A stretch of DNA of 64,000 nucleotides from Bog-473 sp963711065 (GTDB lineage Bacteria; Actinomycetota; Acidimicrobiia; Acidimicrobiales; RAAP-2): the NCBI GenBank assembly GCA_963711065.1, contig CAVQCO010000001.1, forward strand, positions 124,001 through 188,000, given 5' to 3'. A program made the translations under genes and the position numbers. A model generated the notes under the pieces. It saw only the letters and a list, made by a program, of their open reading frames with translations, did no database searches and was not told where the DNA came from. Of this stretch, positions 25,412 to 35,237 are shown piece after piece. The number at the start of each line of letters is the position of its first letter. Positions within the stretch are counted from its first letter, which is position 1.

Positions 25412-26602
25412 TCAGGGAATCGCCCCGAGCTCCTTGAGCTCGGTGATCCGATCCCAGCTGTGTCCGAGCTCTAGGAGCACCTCCTCGGTGTGCTGGGCGA
25501 ACTCGGGAGCCGTCCCCCGCGGTGACCACGGTGTCCCAAGGAAGTCAACCGGCGTCGCGACCATGTCGATCGGGCGGTCGCCGTCCAAGGGAACGGTGAC
25601 GAAGCCGCCGGCAGCACGTGCGAGTGGGTCGGTGACCACCTCGTCCGCGTGCTGGACGGGCGCCCACCACACGTCCTCACGGTCGAACACCTCGGCCCAC
25701 TCCCCCAGCGTCCGGGTCGAGAACACCGCTTCGAGCTCGCGCACCAGCGCAGCCGAATTCGCGAACCGCGCGGCGAGTGTCGCATACCGCTCGTCCGCCG
25801 CCCACTCGGTTCGCTCGATCGCCCGGAGCAGGTCCGGCCACAGTCGATCGCCCTGCAGACCGAGCAGCCAGAACCGTCGGCCGTCCCCCGCGGTGTAGGC
25901 GCTGATCATCGGATTGGGCGGGGCGGTGATCGTCATGGGCACCGTGGGCATCCCGAGGCGCACGGCCATGTTGATGTCCCATCCGAGCATGTACATGCCG
26001 ACGCGCAGCAGCGAGACCGACACCAACTGTCCTTCGCCGCTGCGTTCCCGGGCGAAGAGCGCGGCCGAGACGGCTCCCGCCGCCGCGACGGCCGCCATGT
26101 GGTCGCCCATGCCCCCGCGCTGGTACGGGAGCGGAGCCCCCTTGGGTACCAGGGCGGCGGCCACGCCCGCCCGGGACCAGAACGCGCCCACGTCGAACGC
26201 TGCCCGGTCCCGCTCGTCCCCCGCGACGCCATACCCGGTGATGTGCGCGTACACAATGCGGGCGTTGCGGGCTGAGACCTTCTCGTAGTCCAAGCCGGCG
26301 CGGGCCAGCGCCGCCGGCCGAGCGTTCGTCACGAACACGTCGGCCTCGTCGACCAGTGAGGCGGCGACATCTCGGGCCTCCGGGACGGACAGGTCGAGCC
26401 CGATACTGCGCTTGTTCCGGTTGTCGAGCTCGAACGGCGGGTTGACGCCCTCTGCGTCTCCGAGCATGGACAGCACGCCGCGCATGGGATCGCCCACCGG
26501 AGGCTCGATCTTGATGACCTCGGCACCCCAGTCGCCGAGGATGCCTGCGGCCGCCGGCCCGGCGACCCACATCCCCACCTCGACAACCTTGATCCCCTCC
26601 AT
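25412..26602 (-). CDS. CaiB/BaiF-family (family III) CoA-transferase
   Basis: This 396-residue protein begins MEGIKVVEVGMWVAGPAAAG. It then has WGAEVIKIEPPVGDPMRG, the CoA-binding N-terminal region, and NKRSIGLDL. The catalytic Asp is expected in AAFDVGAFWSRAG. GGMGDHMAAVAAAGAV matches the glycine loop. Enzymes of this family move CoA between carboxylic acids; the acids cannot be told from sequence. The ATG at 26602 agrees with the family N-terminus. No companion acyl-CoA dehydrogenase or hydratase lies next to it, so the pathway is unknown. Confidence 0.9.
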   Translation of the reverse strand: MEGIKVVEVGMWVAGPAAAGILGDWGAEVIKIEPPVGDPMRGVLSMLGDAEGVNPPFELDNRNKRSIGLDLSVPEARDVAASLVDEADVFVTNARPAALARAGLDYEKVSARNARIVYAHITGYGVAGDERDRAAFDVGAFWSRAGVAAALVPKGAPLPYQRGGMGDHMAAVAAAGAVSAALFARERSGEGQLVSVSLLRVGMYMLGWDINMAVRLGMPTVPMTITAPPNPMISAYTAGDGRRFWLLGLQGDRLWPDLLRAIERTEWAADERYATLAARFANSAALVRELEAVFSTRTLGEWAEVFDREDVWWAPVQHADEVVTDPLARAAGGFVTVPLDGDRPIDMVATPVDFLGTPWSPRGTAPEFAQHTEEVLLELGHSWDRITELKELGAIP

Positions 26603-26624
26603 CGGCCCGGGCACGTCGGCGACA

Positions 26625-26835
26625 TTAACCACAGAAAGGCTCTTCGCATACCTCCGGGGGATGGTTGCGGCGCAGCACCAGCCCCACCAATTCGCCGTGG
26701 AAGTTGACGCCCTCGGGGTCCGTCCTCGTCCATGTCGATCCGTTCCTCGTCCGCCCGCGACGCCGGTGGTTCCCACCAGAGGAAACCGCGCCGACGCAGG
26801 AAGCTTGCGTCGGCCCCGGGTGCGATCGACCGGGA
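26625..26835 (-). other. Possible broken small gene in the gap between CoA-transferase and methyltransferase
   Basis: Two - strand frames look coding in succession: FLWWEPPASRADEERIDMDE (about 26790-26730), then DPEGVNFHGELVGLVLRR to a stop at 26625. One extra base near 26730 would join them into a protein of about 65-70 residues. No ATG, GTG or TTG precedes the first frame before the methyltransferase stop. I recognise no family, and the reading is speculative. Nothing else is visible in 26603-26841. Confidence 0.25.
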
Positions 26836-26841
26836 GACGCG

Positions 26842-27606
26842 CTACATGGGCAGCCGGGCGCGCCAGACCTCCTCACATGGCCATTGGCGGGCCCACTCCG
26901 GCGTGACGAAGGGGTAGCGGGTGCGTGCGCCCTCGGCCGGGCGCAGCTCCAGCAGGTCCACGACGTCGAAGCCGTGGGCACGCAGCAGGCGGATCATGTC
27001 CCCGTGGCTCAGGTGGAACTCGGTCGTCTGGTCGGACCAGTCGATGCGGTGCAGGCCGAACTGGGGCCGGATCAGGCGCGGCTCGGCCGCCTCGTCGTCG
27101 GCGTCGGGGACGCACAGCATCACCAGCACGCTGTTGCCCAGGAAGACCAGCTCGCCTCCCGGGCGCAGGACGCGGGCTGCCTCGGGGATCCAGCGGAAAG
27201 GGTCGGCCCAGATGGCTGCGCCGTACTCGCTCACCGCGAGGTCGAACGCAGCGTCGCCGAACGGCAGGTGCTCCGCCGCCGCCCGCACCAGGGGGAAGCG
27301 CAAGCCGAACTCCCCCTGCAGATCAGCGGCGATCCGCAGCTGGCTCGGGGTGGGGTCGACGGCGACCGGGCGCGCGCCCCGCCGGGCCAACCACGACGAG
27401 ACGTAGCCCGTGCCGCACCCCAGCTCCACGACCCGGAGGCCGCCCACGTCCGCCGGCAGGATGCCGAGCTCGGAGTCGGGGATCCCGAAGATGCCCCAGC
27501 GCGGCTCGCTGCCCCAGCTCCGCCGGCCCGCCGTGCGCTGGTCCTCCGCCTGCGTGGTCCAGTCCGCCACGTTCGCCGCCAGGTAGTCGAGCGGGCCGTC
27601 CTCCAC
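26842..27606 (-). CDS. Class I SAM-dependent methyltransferase
   Basis: This is about 254 residues. The SAM-binding motif I is VVELGCGTGYVSSWLARRG near residue 60, motif post-I is PVAVDPTPSQL and motif III is ARVLRPGGELVFLG. The C-terminal DMIRLLRAHGFDVVDLLELR also fits the family. The GTG at 27606 is chosen; a longer version would overlap the divergent gene at 27651. The substrate is unknown. The neighbours give no pathway hint. Confidence 0.85.
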   Translation of the reverse strand: MEDGPLDYLAANVADWTTQAEDQRTAGRRSWGSEPRWGIFGIPDSELGILPADVGGLRVVELGCGTGYVSSWLARRGARPVAVDPTPSQLRIAADLQGEFGLRFPLVRAAAEHLPFGDAAFDLAVSEYGAAIWADPFRWIPEAARVLRPGGELVFLGNSVLVMLCVPDADDEAAEPRLIRPQFGLHRIDWSDQTTEFHLSHGDMIRLLRAHGFDVVDLLELRPAEGARTRYPFVTPEWARQWPCEEVWRARLPM

Positions 27607-27650
27607 GGCGGCGAATATAGAGGCCCCCCACGGGAGGAGGACCCGACCCG

Positions 27651-29040
27651 GTGAGCAAGACCCCCCTGACCGCACCCACGACGGTCGCGGCGAGGCACGA
27701 CCTGGCGGCCACGGCCGCCGAACGCCGTGAGGCGGGCCGCCAGTCGCGCATCCTCGCGCCCAGGGACGGCGTCGGCGACTGGGACGAGCGGGCCCGCGGC
27801 CACGATGCGCTCGCGACGATCGTGGCCCAGAACGCCATCCGGGTCCCCGAGCTCGTCCCGCTGCGTCACCAGCGCATGGCGCTCTCCCCCTGGAACTACT
27901 ACCGCGGAGCCGCCGCCGTCATGGCGGCGGACCTGGCCTCACGGCCCCACAGCAGGCTGGAGGTCCAGCTCTGCGGCGACGCCCACGTCCTGAACTTCGG
28001 GCTGTGGGCCACCCCCGAGCGCAACCTCAACTTCGACCTGCGCGACTTCGACGAGACGTTGCCCGGCCCCTTCGAATGGGACGTGGCGCGCCTCGCCGCC
28101 AGCCTGGTCGTGGCGGCACGCGCCAACGGGGTGAAGCACACCAGGGCCGACGCAGCGGTGACCGCGGCCGTCGATGCCTACCGGCGCCGGATGCACCGCT
28201 ACGCCGCCATGCCCGAGATCGACATCTGGTACGACGCCACGCAGGCCGATCGCTTCGTCGGCTACTTCGAGCCGGCCGACCGCGGCCAGGTCAAGGTGAC
28301 CATCGAGAAGGGGAGGAGGAAGCGGACCAGCCGGGGCGCGTTCGCCAAGCTGACCACGATGGCACGGGGGCGGCCGCGCATCACGGCCGAGCCCCCGCTG
28401 CGCGTCACGCTCGACGACGGCGAGCAGCAGGACATCATCGACCATCTCATCGGCGGCTACCGGCTGACCCTGCAGGAGGACCGCCGGGCCCTCTTCGACC
28501 GCTTCACCCCGGTCGACATGGTGCGCCAGGTCGTCGGCGTGGGCAGCGTCGGCATGCTCGTGTACCTGGTGCTCCTCACCGGTCGCTCGGGGGCCGACCC
28601 CCTCTTCCTGCAGTGCAAGCAGGCCGGGCTCTCGGTCTACGAGCCGCACACCTACCCCAGCCAGCACGACAACCACGGCGCCCGGGTCATCGCGGGCAAG
28701 CGGATGGTCCAGAGCGCGACGGACATGTTCGTGGGGTGGGGCTCGCTCTCCGGCCGTGACTTCTACGTGCGCCAGTACCGCGACATGAAGGTGATCCCCA
28801 CCACCGACCTGATCGCGCCGGTCCTGGTGCCGTTCGCGACGGCGTGCGGCAACGCCCTGGCCCGTGCGCACGCCCGGTCCGGCGACCCCGTGGCCATCGA
28901 CGCCTACATGGGGAGGAGCGACGCCTTCACGAAGGCCATGCGGAGGTTCGCCCGACGCTACGCCGGGCAGAACGAGCGTGACCACGCGCGAATTGGTCGC
29001 CGCCATCCGACGGGGCAAGGTGGACAGCCTGCGTACCTGA
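27651..29040 (+). CDS. DUF2252 family protein, kinase-like fold (frameshifted at the C-terminus)
   Basis: This is about 462 residues. The diagnostic core is present: MALSPWNYYRGAAAVMAADL, then LCGDAHVLNFGLWATPE and LNFDLRDFDETLPGPFEWD. The GDxHxxNFG and DFDE motifs resemble the catalytic and metal loops of aminoglycoside-phosphotransferase-like kinases, but no substrate is established for this family. Near 28985, in CACGCGCGAA, the frame shifts by one base. The continuation ELVAAIRRGKVDSLRT ends at 29040 and matches the usual family C-terminus far better than the Arg-rich alternative. The 1390-base length fits one extra base. Confidence 0.82.
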
Positions 29041-29112
29041 GCCGCACGAGCCCGGATCGGACTGCTCGACTCGAGGAGCGCGAGCGGACGGTCTCCTGAT
29101 CCCGGGGTTCGC

Positions 29113-30843
29113 CTACTTGGGCAGGAACAGCAGCGTGGCGTGGTTGGCGAAGTCGATGAGCGGCTGGGGCCAGACGCCGAAGAGCACCGTGACCCCCGTG
29201 CACAGGGCGATGGACAGGCCGGCGAGCGCCGGTACCGGCTCGCGCTCCGCCGCGTCGGGAACCTCGTCGTCCGCCGACGCCTCGTCCGCCAGCAGGATCT
29301 GGTCGTTGAGTGTGGTCACCGCACCGGTGACGGCGGCCGGCGTGGCCCACTCGGGCGCCGCTCCTCCGTCGCCGCCGGCGGGCGTGGCCGCCGTGATGAG
29401 GCCACCGCCCACCAGGCCGCCCTCGCGGCTCGGCTCCGCGGAGCCCGTCGTGCCGCCCTCGACCTCCCCCAGCCCGCCGCCGGCGTACATCAGCACGGCG
29501 ACCCGCAGGTAGAAGTAGGCCGCCACGACGGCCGTCACCATGGCGATGGCGCCCAGCGGCACGTCCCCGGCCTCGATGGCGGCGAAGACCACCTGCACCT
29601 TGGCCCACAGGCCGGTCGTGAACGGCGCGCCCGCCTGGGCCAGCAGCAGCACCGCCAGCGCCAGCGCCAGCAGCGGCTGTCGCCCGGCCAGGCCGCGGTA
29701 GCGGGCCAGGTCGTGGTCGCCGTCGCCCCGCCGTCCGAGGACGGTCACGATGGCGAAGCTGCCGACGGCCATGAACATGTAGACGAAGAGGTAGTAGAGC
29801 GACGCACTGACGCCCCGCGCCGTGCCGGCCACCACGCCGAGGAGGATGAACCCTGCGTGGTTGATGGACGAGTAGGCCAGCATCCGCTTCACGTCGCGCT
29901 GGCGCAGCGCCACGAAGGCCCCGAGGACGAGGGAGAGCACCGCCAACCCGTAGACGATCGGGCGCCAGTCCGTGGACACCACCCCGAAGGAGGAGACGAG
30001 CACCCGCAGCATGGCGGCGAAGGCCCCCGCCTTGGCCACGGCCGCCATGAACCCCGTGACGGGCGACGGCGCCCCCTGGTACACGTCGGGTGTCCACATG
30101 TGGAACGGCACCGCGGCGATCTTGAAGGAGAAGCCGACCAGCATCAGCGCCAGCCCTGCCAGCAGCAGCCCGTTGCTCAGGACCACGTTCTTGGAGAGGA
30201 AGTCGGCGATCTGGGTCAGGTTCGTCGAACCCGTCGCCCCGTAGGTCAGCGCGATCCCGTAGACGAAGATGGCCGAGGAGAAGCCACCCAGGATGAAGTA
30301 CTTGAGGGCCGCCTCGCCGGATGCGGCCCGCCGGTAGTTGAAGGCGACCAGCACGTAGAGCGCGATGGAGAGGATCTCGAGGCCGAGGAACACGATGATG
30401 AGGTCGTTCGCCATCGCCATCAACATGGCGCCCGACGCGGAGACCATCGCCAGCACGTGGAACTCGGCCCCCTCCACGCCCTCCCGGCGGAGGTAGCCGT
30501 CGGCCACCAGTGCGCTGAGCAGCATGGCGATGGCCACCAGCATCGTGACGAGGACGCTGAACCCGTCCATCACGACGGCCTGCTTGATGTAGGTGTGCGG
30601 CCCGTGGTCCTGCACGTCGGACCACTGCCAGAGGGCGACGCCGAGTGCGCCGGCCGAGATCGCCACCGTCGCCACCGTGCTCACGCGCACCCGCAGGGGC
30701 TTGCGCACGAGCGAGGCGACCCCCAGGAGCACGACGGCGCCGCCGATCATGATGATGGGCGGCAGGATGGAGAGCCAGCGGATGGGGGGCACGGGGATGC
30801 CCTGCGACGCGGTGTGGCCGGTGGCGAGGAGCGAGCCGATCAC
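29113..30843 (-). CDS. nuoN: NADH-quinone oxidoreductase subunit N
   Basis: This 576-residue antiporter-like membrane subunit of complex I is the last gene of the nuo operon. It has about 14 helices, with the proton-channel Lys in VPFHMWTPDVYQGAPSPVTGF and in RDVKRMLAYSSINHAGF. Between the last two helices lies an unusual hydrophilic insertion of about 85 residues (roughly 465-545), rich in Gly, Ala and acidic residues. The GTG start overlaps the nuoM stop (GTGA). Assignment is secure. Confidence 0.95.
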   Translation of the reverse strand: MIGSLLATGHTASQGIPVPPIRWLSILPPIIMIGGAVVLLGVASLVRKPLRVRVSTVATVAISAGALGVALWQWSDVQDHGPHTYIKQAVVMDGFSVLVTMLVAIAMLLSALVADGYLRREGVEGAEFHVLAMVSASGAMLMAMANDLIIVFLGLEILSIALYVLVAFNYRRAASGEAALKYFILGGFSSAIFVYGIALTYGATGSTNLTQIADFLSKNVVLSNGLLLAGLALMLVGFSFKIAAVPFHMWTPDVYQGAPSPVTGFMAAVAKAGAFAAMLRVLVSSFGVVSTDWRPIVYGLAVLSLVLGAFVALRQRDVKRMLAYSSINHAGFILLGVVAGTARGVSASLYYLFVYMFMAVGSFAIVTVLGRRGDGDHDLARYRGLAGRQPLLALALAVLLLAQAGAPFTTGLWAKVQVVFAAIEAGDVPLGAIAMVTAVVAAYFYLRVAVLMYAGGGLGEVEGGTTGSAEPSREGGLVGGGLITAATPAGGDGGAAPEWATPAAVTGAVTTLNDQILLADEASADDEVPDAAEREPVPALAGLSIALCTGVTVLFGVWPQPLIDFANHATLLFLPK

Positions 30844-32390
30844 TTGGTCCCCTCCACGCCCTTGACCGCCACCGGCGGCTCGAAGTGGCCCGTCTTCGTC
30901 TCGACGTGCGCGATGAGCTGGTTCACCGACGGGTTGATGCGGTCGAGCACCGGCTTGGGATAGACGCCGAGGAAGACGATCAGAATGATGAGGGGCGCCA
31001 TGACCAGGCGCTCGAGCAGTCCCAGGTCACGCGTCTTCTCGTCCGCCTCCCGCGGCGTGCCGTGGAAGACCTGCTGGTAGGCCCACAGCAGGTAGATGGC
31101 CGCCACGATCACCCCGAGCACGGCCACCACCGCCCACCAGCGGTGCGTGATGAAGGTGCCCGAGAGGACGAGGAACTCGCTGACGAAACCGTTCAGACCC
31201 GGCACCCCGATGGAGGCCATCATGACCAAGGTGAACACGCCGGCGAGGACCGGCGCCGCCTTCTGCAGTCCGCGCAGCTCGCCCGCCTGCCAGGTGCCCC
31301 GGCGTTGGTAGATGAAGCCGATGAGGATGAAGAGCGCGCCCACAATGAGGCCGTGGTTGAGCATGAGGAGCACGCCGCCCGCCAGCCCCTGCGTGCTCAA
31401 CGCGATCGTCCCCAGTGCGATGAAGCCGATCTGCGCCAGCGACGAGTAGGTCACGAGCCGCTTCAGGTCGCGCTGGGCACAGGCGACGATGGCGCCGTAG
31501 ACGATCCCGATCACGGCCAGCGTGAGGAGCAACGGGGCCAGCGTCCGCGTGGCGTGCGGGAAGAGGCTGAGGTCGAAGCGGATGATGCCGTAGGTGCCCA
31601 GCTTGGCCAGGACGCCCGAGAGCAGGACCGAGCCCTCCTCGGGCGCCTCCGTGTAGGCGTCGGGGGACCAGGTGTGCAGCGGGAACAGGGGCGCCTTGAC
31701 GGCGAAGGCCGCCGTGAAGGCCAAGAACAGCAGGATCTCCGTCGACGACGACAGGTGCGTCTGCATGAGCGGCCCCAGCGAGAACGTCAGGTAGCCGAAC
31801 TGCGACTGGTGGATGAAGGCCAGGGCCAGGATCCCGACGAGCAGGAAGGCCGAGCCGAGGAACGTGTAGAGGAAGAACTTGATGGCGGCGTAGGCCCGGC
31901 GCTGGTGGCCCCATCCGGCGATGATGAAGTAGGAGGGCACCAGCGTCAGCTCGAACATGAAGAAGAACACGATGAGGTCGAGGGAGAGGAAGCTCCCCAT
32001 CACGGCGGCCTCGAGCAGGAGGATCCAGGCGAAGTAGGTCCGGGCGTTCTCGCGGTTGCGCCCCAGCACGATGGCGAGGGGGAAGAGGACGCCGGTGAGC
32101 AGGACCAGGAAGATGGAGATCCCGTCGACCCCCAGGTACCAGTGCACCCCGAGGCTGGTGCCGGTGTAGGCGTGGTCGGAGACGAGCTGGAACCCCCCGT
32201 CGTGCTCCCGCATGGTCACCAGCGCCGCGACGGCGATGACGAGAGTGGCCAGGGACACCAGGATGGCGAGCGCGTAGGCGCCCTCCCGCTGCCGCTCGAA
32301 GTCCCTGTACAGGCCGAGCAGGCCCAGGACGAGCGCGCCCGCGCCGGGCAGGAGGATCAGCAGGGTCAGGAAGGGGACCGAGTGCGTCAT
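30840..32390 (-). CDS. nuoM: NADH-quinone oxidoreductase subunit M
   Basis: This 516-residue proton-pumping membrane subunit of complex I contains the family stretches HWYLGVDGISIFLVLLTG, FPLHTWSPDAYTEAPEEGSV and RDLKRLVTYSSLAQIGF, which contain the channel Lys and Glu residues. The ATG at 32390 overlaps the nuoL stop (ATGA) and the stop overlaps the nuoN GTG. Length and order are standard. Confidence 0.95.
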   Translation of the reverse strand: MTHSVPFLTLLILLPGAGALVLGLLGLYRDFERQREGAYALAILVSLATLVIAVAALVTMREHDGGFQLVSDHAYTGTSLGVHWYLGVDGISIFLVLLTGVLFPLAIVLGRNRENARTYFAWILLLEAAVMGSFLSLDLIVFFFMFELTLVPSYFIIAGWGHQRRAYAAIKFFLYTFLGSAFLLVGILALAFIHQSQFGYLTFSLGPLMQTHLSSSTEILLFLAFTAAFAVKAPLFPLHTWSPDAYTEAPEEGSVLLSGVLAKLGTYGIIRFDLSLFPHATRTLAPLLLTLAVIGIVYGAIVACAQRDLKRLVTYSSLAQIGFIALGTIALSTQGLAGGVLLMLNHGLIVGALFILIGFIYQRRGTWQAGELRGLQKAAPVLAGVFTLVMMASIGVPGLNGFVSEFLVLSGTFITHRWWAVVAVLGVIVAAIYLLWAYQQVFHGTPREADEKTRDLGLLERLVMAPLIILIVFLGVYPKPVLDRINPSVNQLIAHVETKTGHFEPPVAVKGVEGTK

Positions 32391-34303
32391 CCCCACCACG
32401 TCCGGCTCAACATGAAGGCGATCATGAGCGCCATGCCGATGGCGATCCCCAGCGCGTAGTTGCGCGCGTAGCCGGTCTGCAGCTTGCGGGCGGCCGTCCC
32501 GGTGGCCTTGGCCAGGTGCGCGGTGCCGTTGACGGCGCCGTCGATGACGCGGGCGTCGACCACCCAGGCGAGGAACGTGGCCAGCCGCTGGCTCGGGCGG
32601 CCGATGACCGTGTCGTAGGCGTCGTCCCAGTACCAGACCCGCTGCAGGAACGCCGGCTCCAGCGCCGGCTTGTCGACGGTGGCGCCGCGCCAGAGCCAGA
32701 CGGCGACGATCACGCCGATGACTGCCGCTGCGGTGTCGGTCAGGGCCAGCGCCCACTCCGCTCCCGCCGTCAGGTTGTCGTTGTAGAGCGTGCCGCTGAA
32801 CACCGGCGCCAGCCAGCTCTCGAGGTCGTGCGTGTGCACCCAGGGGAGGTTGAGCACGCCGCCGAAGAACGCGAAGAAGGCGAGGACGATGAGGGGGATG
32901 CGCATGACCCAGGGCGACTCGTGCGGGGCGTGCAGCGCGGGCTCGCCATGCGGACCGGGCTTGTCGAAGCGGGGCTCGCCGCCGAAGGCGAGGACCTCCA
33001 GGCGGCTCATGTAGTACGCGGTGAGCACCGCCGTGACGAGGCCGATGGCCCACAGCACCTTGTAGTGGGCGAATGCGTTGTCGAGCACGTCGCCCTTGGC
33101 CCAGAAGCCCGAGAGGGGCGGGATGCCGGCGATGGCGAGGAAGCCGATGGTGAACGTGACGGTCGTCCACTTCATGTAGCGGCGCAGCGCGCCCATCCGC
33201 TTGAGGTCCTGCTCGTCCTCCAGCCCGTGGATGACCGAGCCGGCGCCGAGGAAAAGCAGCCCCTTGAAGAACGCGTGCACGACCATGAGGAAGATGGCGG
33301 CCACGTACGCGCCGGTGCCGACGGCCAGCACCATGTAGCCGATCTGCGAGATCGTGGAGAAGGCGAGCACCTTCTTGATGTCCTGCTGCGCGCACGCGAT
33401 GGTCGCCGCCACGAAGGCGGTGACGGCGCCGATGGAGGCGATCACCTCCATGCCCGGCGTGGTGAGGTGCAGCAGCGGGTTCATCCGGCACAGCAGGTAC
33501 ACCCCTGCCGTGACCATGGTGGCGGCGTGGATCAGCGCGGAGACCGGCGTGGGGCCCTCCATGGCGTCGGGCAGCCAGTTGAACAGCGGGATCTGGGCCG
33601 ACTTCCCGGTGGCGGCCAGGAAGAGCAGGAGCACGGCGGCCGTGGCCGTGCCGCCGCCCAGGTGGGAGAGCTGCCCGAAGATGCCGCCCCCCGGCCCGCT
33701 CTCGTACTGCACCGTCCCCGTCTTCTCGAAGATCAAGAAGATGGCGAGCAGGAAGCCGGCGTCACCGATGCGGTTGTAGATGAAGGCCTTCTTCCCGGCC
33801 GAGGCGGCCGACTCGCGCTGGAACCAGAAGGCCACCAGGAAGTAGGAGCAGACGCCCACGCCCTCCCAGCCCACGAACGTGAGCAGCAGGTTGTTCCCCA
33901 GCACCAGGAGGAGCATGGAGAAGACGAACAGGTTCAGGTAGATGAAGAACTTCGTGTAGTCGCGGTCGCTCTTCATGTAGCCGATGGAGTAGAGGTGGAT
34001 GAGCGCGCTCACGCCCGTGACGAACATGCACATCGTCATGGACAGCGGGTCGACCAGGGTCCCCACCGGGACGGACAGCCCGCCGGACTGGAACCAGGTG
34101 AAGTAGGTGTGCACCACCACCCGGTGGTCGGCCGGTAGGCCGATGAGGCCGGCCAGCACGATGCAGGCGACCACGAACGCGCCGCCCACGGCGATGGTCC
34201 CGACCCAGCCGGCCACCGGGTCCCCGATCCTGCGGCCGAACGCGACCAGGAACAGGAAGCCCGCCAGCGGGAAGAGCAGCATGAGGTAGGCGGCGTGGAC
34301 CAC
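32387..34303 (-). CDS. nuoL: NADH-quinone oxidoreductase subunit L
   Basis: This 638-residue largest membrane subunit of complex I includes the long lateral helix. Diagnostic stretches are LVGWEGVGVCSYFLVAFWFQ, PLFNWLPDAMEGPTPVSALI and the DIKKVLAFSTISQIGYM helix. The GTG at 34303, two bases after the nuoK stop, gives the normal family length; a longer open frame upstream encodes non-homologous sequence inside nuoK. It couples quinone reduction to proton transfer. Confidence 0.95.
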   Translation of the reverse strand: MVHAAYLMLLFPLAGFLFLVAFGRRIGDPVAGWVGTIAVGGAFVVACIVLAGLIGLPADHRVVVHTYFTWFQSGGLSVPVGTLVDPLSMTMCMFVTGVSALIHLYSIGYMKSDRDYTKFFIYLNLFVFSMLLLVLGNNLLLTFVGWEGVGVCSYFLVAFWFQRESAASAGKKAFIYNRIGDAGFLLAIFLIFEKTGTVQYESGPGGGIFGQLSHLGGGTATAAVLLLFLAATGKSAQIPLFNWLPDAMEGPTPVSALIHAATMVTAGVYLLCRMNPLLHLTTPGMEVIASIGAVTAFVAATIACAQQDIKKVLAFSTISQIGYMVLAVGTGAYVAAIFLMVVHAFFKGLLFLGAGSVIHGLEDEQDLKRMGALRRYMKWTTVTFTIGFLAIAGIPPLSGFWAKGDVLDNAFAHYKVLWAIGLVTAVLTAYYMSRLEVLAFGGEPRFDKPGPHGEPALHAPHESPWVMRIPLIVLAFFAFFGGVLNLPWVHTHDLESWLAPVFSGTLYNDNLTAGAEWALALTDTAAAVIGVIVAVWLWRGATVDKPALEPAFLQRVWYWDDAYDTVIGRPSQRLATFLAWVVDARVIDGAVNGTAHLAKATGTAARKLQTGYARNYALGIAIGMALMIAFMLSRTWWG

Positions 34304-34305
34304 GG

Positions 34306-34611
34306 TCAGCCCTTCAGCGAGTCCAGGTCGTCCGCCACGGTGGTGGCGCGCCGGCGGAAGTTGGTCACCACGATGCCGAGGCCGACGACGACCTCGGCGG
34401 CCGCCACCACGAGCACGAAGAAGACGACGGCCTGGCCGCCGATGTCGTGGAGCATGCGGGCGAAGGTGACGAAGGTGAGGTTGGCCGCGTTGAGCATCAG
34501 CTCGATGCACATGAACATGATCAGCACGTTGCGCCGCACCAGCAGCCCAATGGCGCCGATGGTGAAGACGATGGCGGCCAGGCCGAGGTACCACGCTCCC
34601 GAGAGGCTCAT
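34306..34611 (-). CDS. nuoK: NADH-quinone oxidoreductase subunit K
   Basis: This 101-residue subunit has three membrane helices. The conserved buried glutamate lies in IMFMCIELMLNAANLTFV, characteristic of NuoK/MrpC proteins. Its ATG overlaps the nuoJ stop and nuoL begins two bases after its own stop. Length and position are exactly as expected. Confidence 0.95.
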   Translation of the reverse strand: MSLSGAWYLGLAAIVFTIGAIGLLVRRNVLIMFMCIELMLNAANLTFVTFARMLHDIGGQAVVFFVLVVAAAEVVVGLGIVVTNFRRRATTVADDLDSLKG

Positions 34612-35234
34612 GCGGGCAGCTCGCCCTCGGTGTCGTCCTCGTGTTCGGCCTGCACGGTCGGGGGCCGGCGGGCCAGGACGACGGCGCCCACCACCGCGAT
34701 CACGAGGAGTGCGGCCGTGGCCTCGAACGCGAAGAGGTAGGTGGTGAAGAGCTGCTTGCCCAGCTGCGCCGGCTCACCGGCCGGCGAGCCCGGGCCGGCC
34801 ACGTGCCCCTGGATCGGGCCCACGACCTGCTGGGCGCCGGTGACCCAGTGCGCCGTGGCCGCCATGGCCAGGACGCCGCCAAGGGTGATGGCCGAGACGA
34901 CGAAGGCGAGCGGGCGCTGCCCGATGAGCGGCTCGACGGTGATGTCCTCGGCGCGGTCGACCCCGAGGAACATGATCACGAAGAGGAAGAGGACGACGAT
35001 GGCGCCGGCGTAGACGATGATCTGCACGGCGGCGAGGAAGTCCGCCTGCTGCTCAATGAAGAGCACCGCCACGCCGAAGAGCGTCATCACCAGGCTCAGC
35101 GCGGCGTGCACGGGGTTGCGCGAGGTGACGACCCCGACCGCGCCCACCAGGATCACCGCCGCCGAGGCGGCGAAGACCAGGATGTCGGGCCAGGTGGGGC
35201 GCGTCGAAGCCAGCGGGAGAGCGGCGTGGAGCAT
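34608..35234 (-). CDS. nuoJ: NADH-quinone oxidoreductase subunit J
   Basis: This 208-residue subunit has five hydrophobic helices, including AAVQIIVYAGAIVVLFLFVI, the pi-bulge helix that rearranges during turnover. NPVHAALSLVMTLFGVAVLF precedes it. A charged C-terminal tail (QAEHEDDTEGELPA) is cytoplasmic. It lies three bases after the nuoI stop and overlaps nuoK. Confidence 0.95.
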   Translation of the reverse strand: MLHAALPLASTRPTWPDILVFAASAAVILVGAVGVVTSRNPVHAALSLVMTLFGVAVLFIEQQADFLAAVQIIVYAGAIVVLFLFVIMFLGVDRAEDITVEPLIGQRPLAFVVSAITLGGVLAMAATAHWVTGAQQVVGPIQGHVAGPGSPAGEPAQLGKQLFTTYLFAFEATAALLVIAVVGAVVLARRPPTVQAEHEDDTEGELPA

Positions 35235-35237
35235 GGG

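Noticed and set aside
29140..32459. Long + strand frames opposite nuoN, nuoM and nuoL
   Set aside because: They are mirror frames of membrane genes, rich in His, Asp, Glu and Arg, and carry no recognisable domain.
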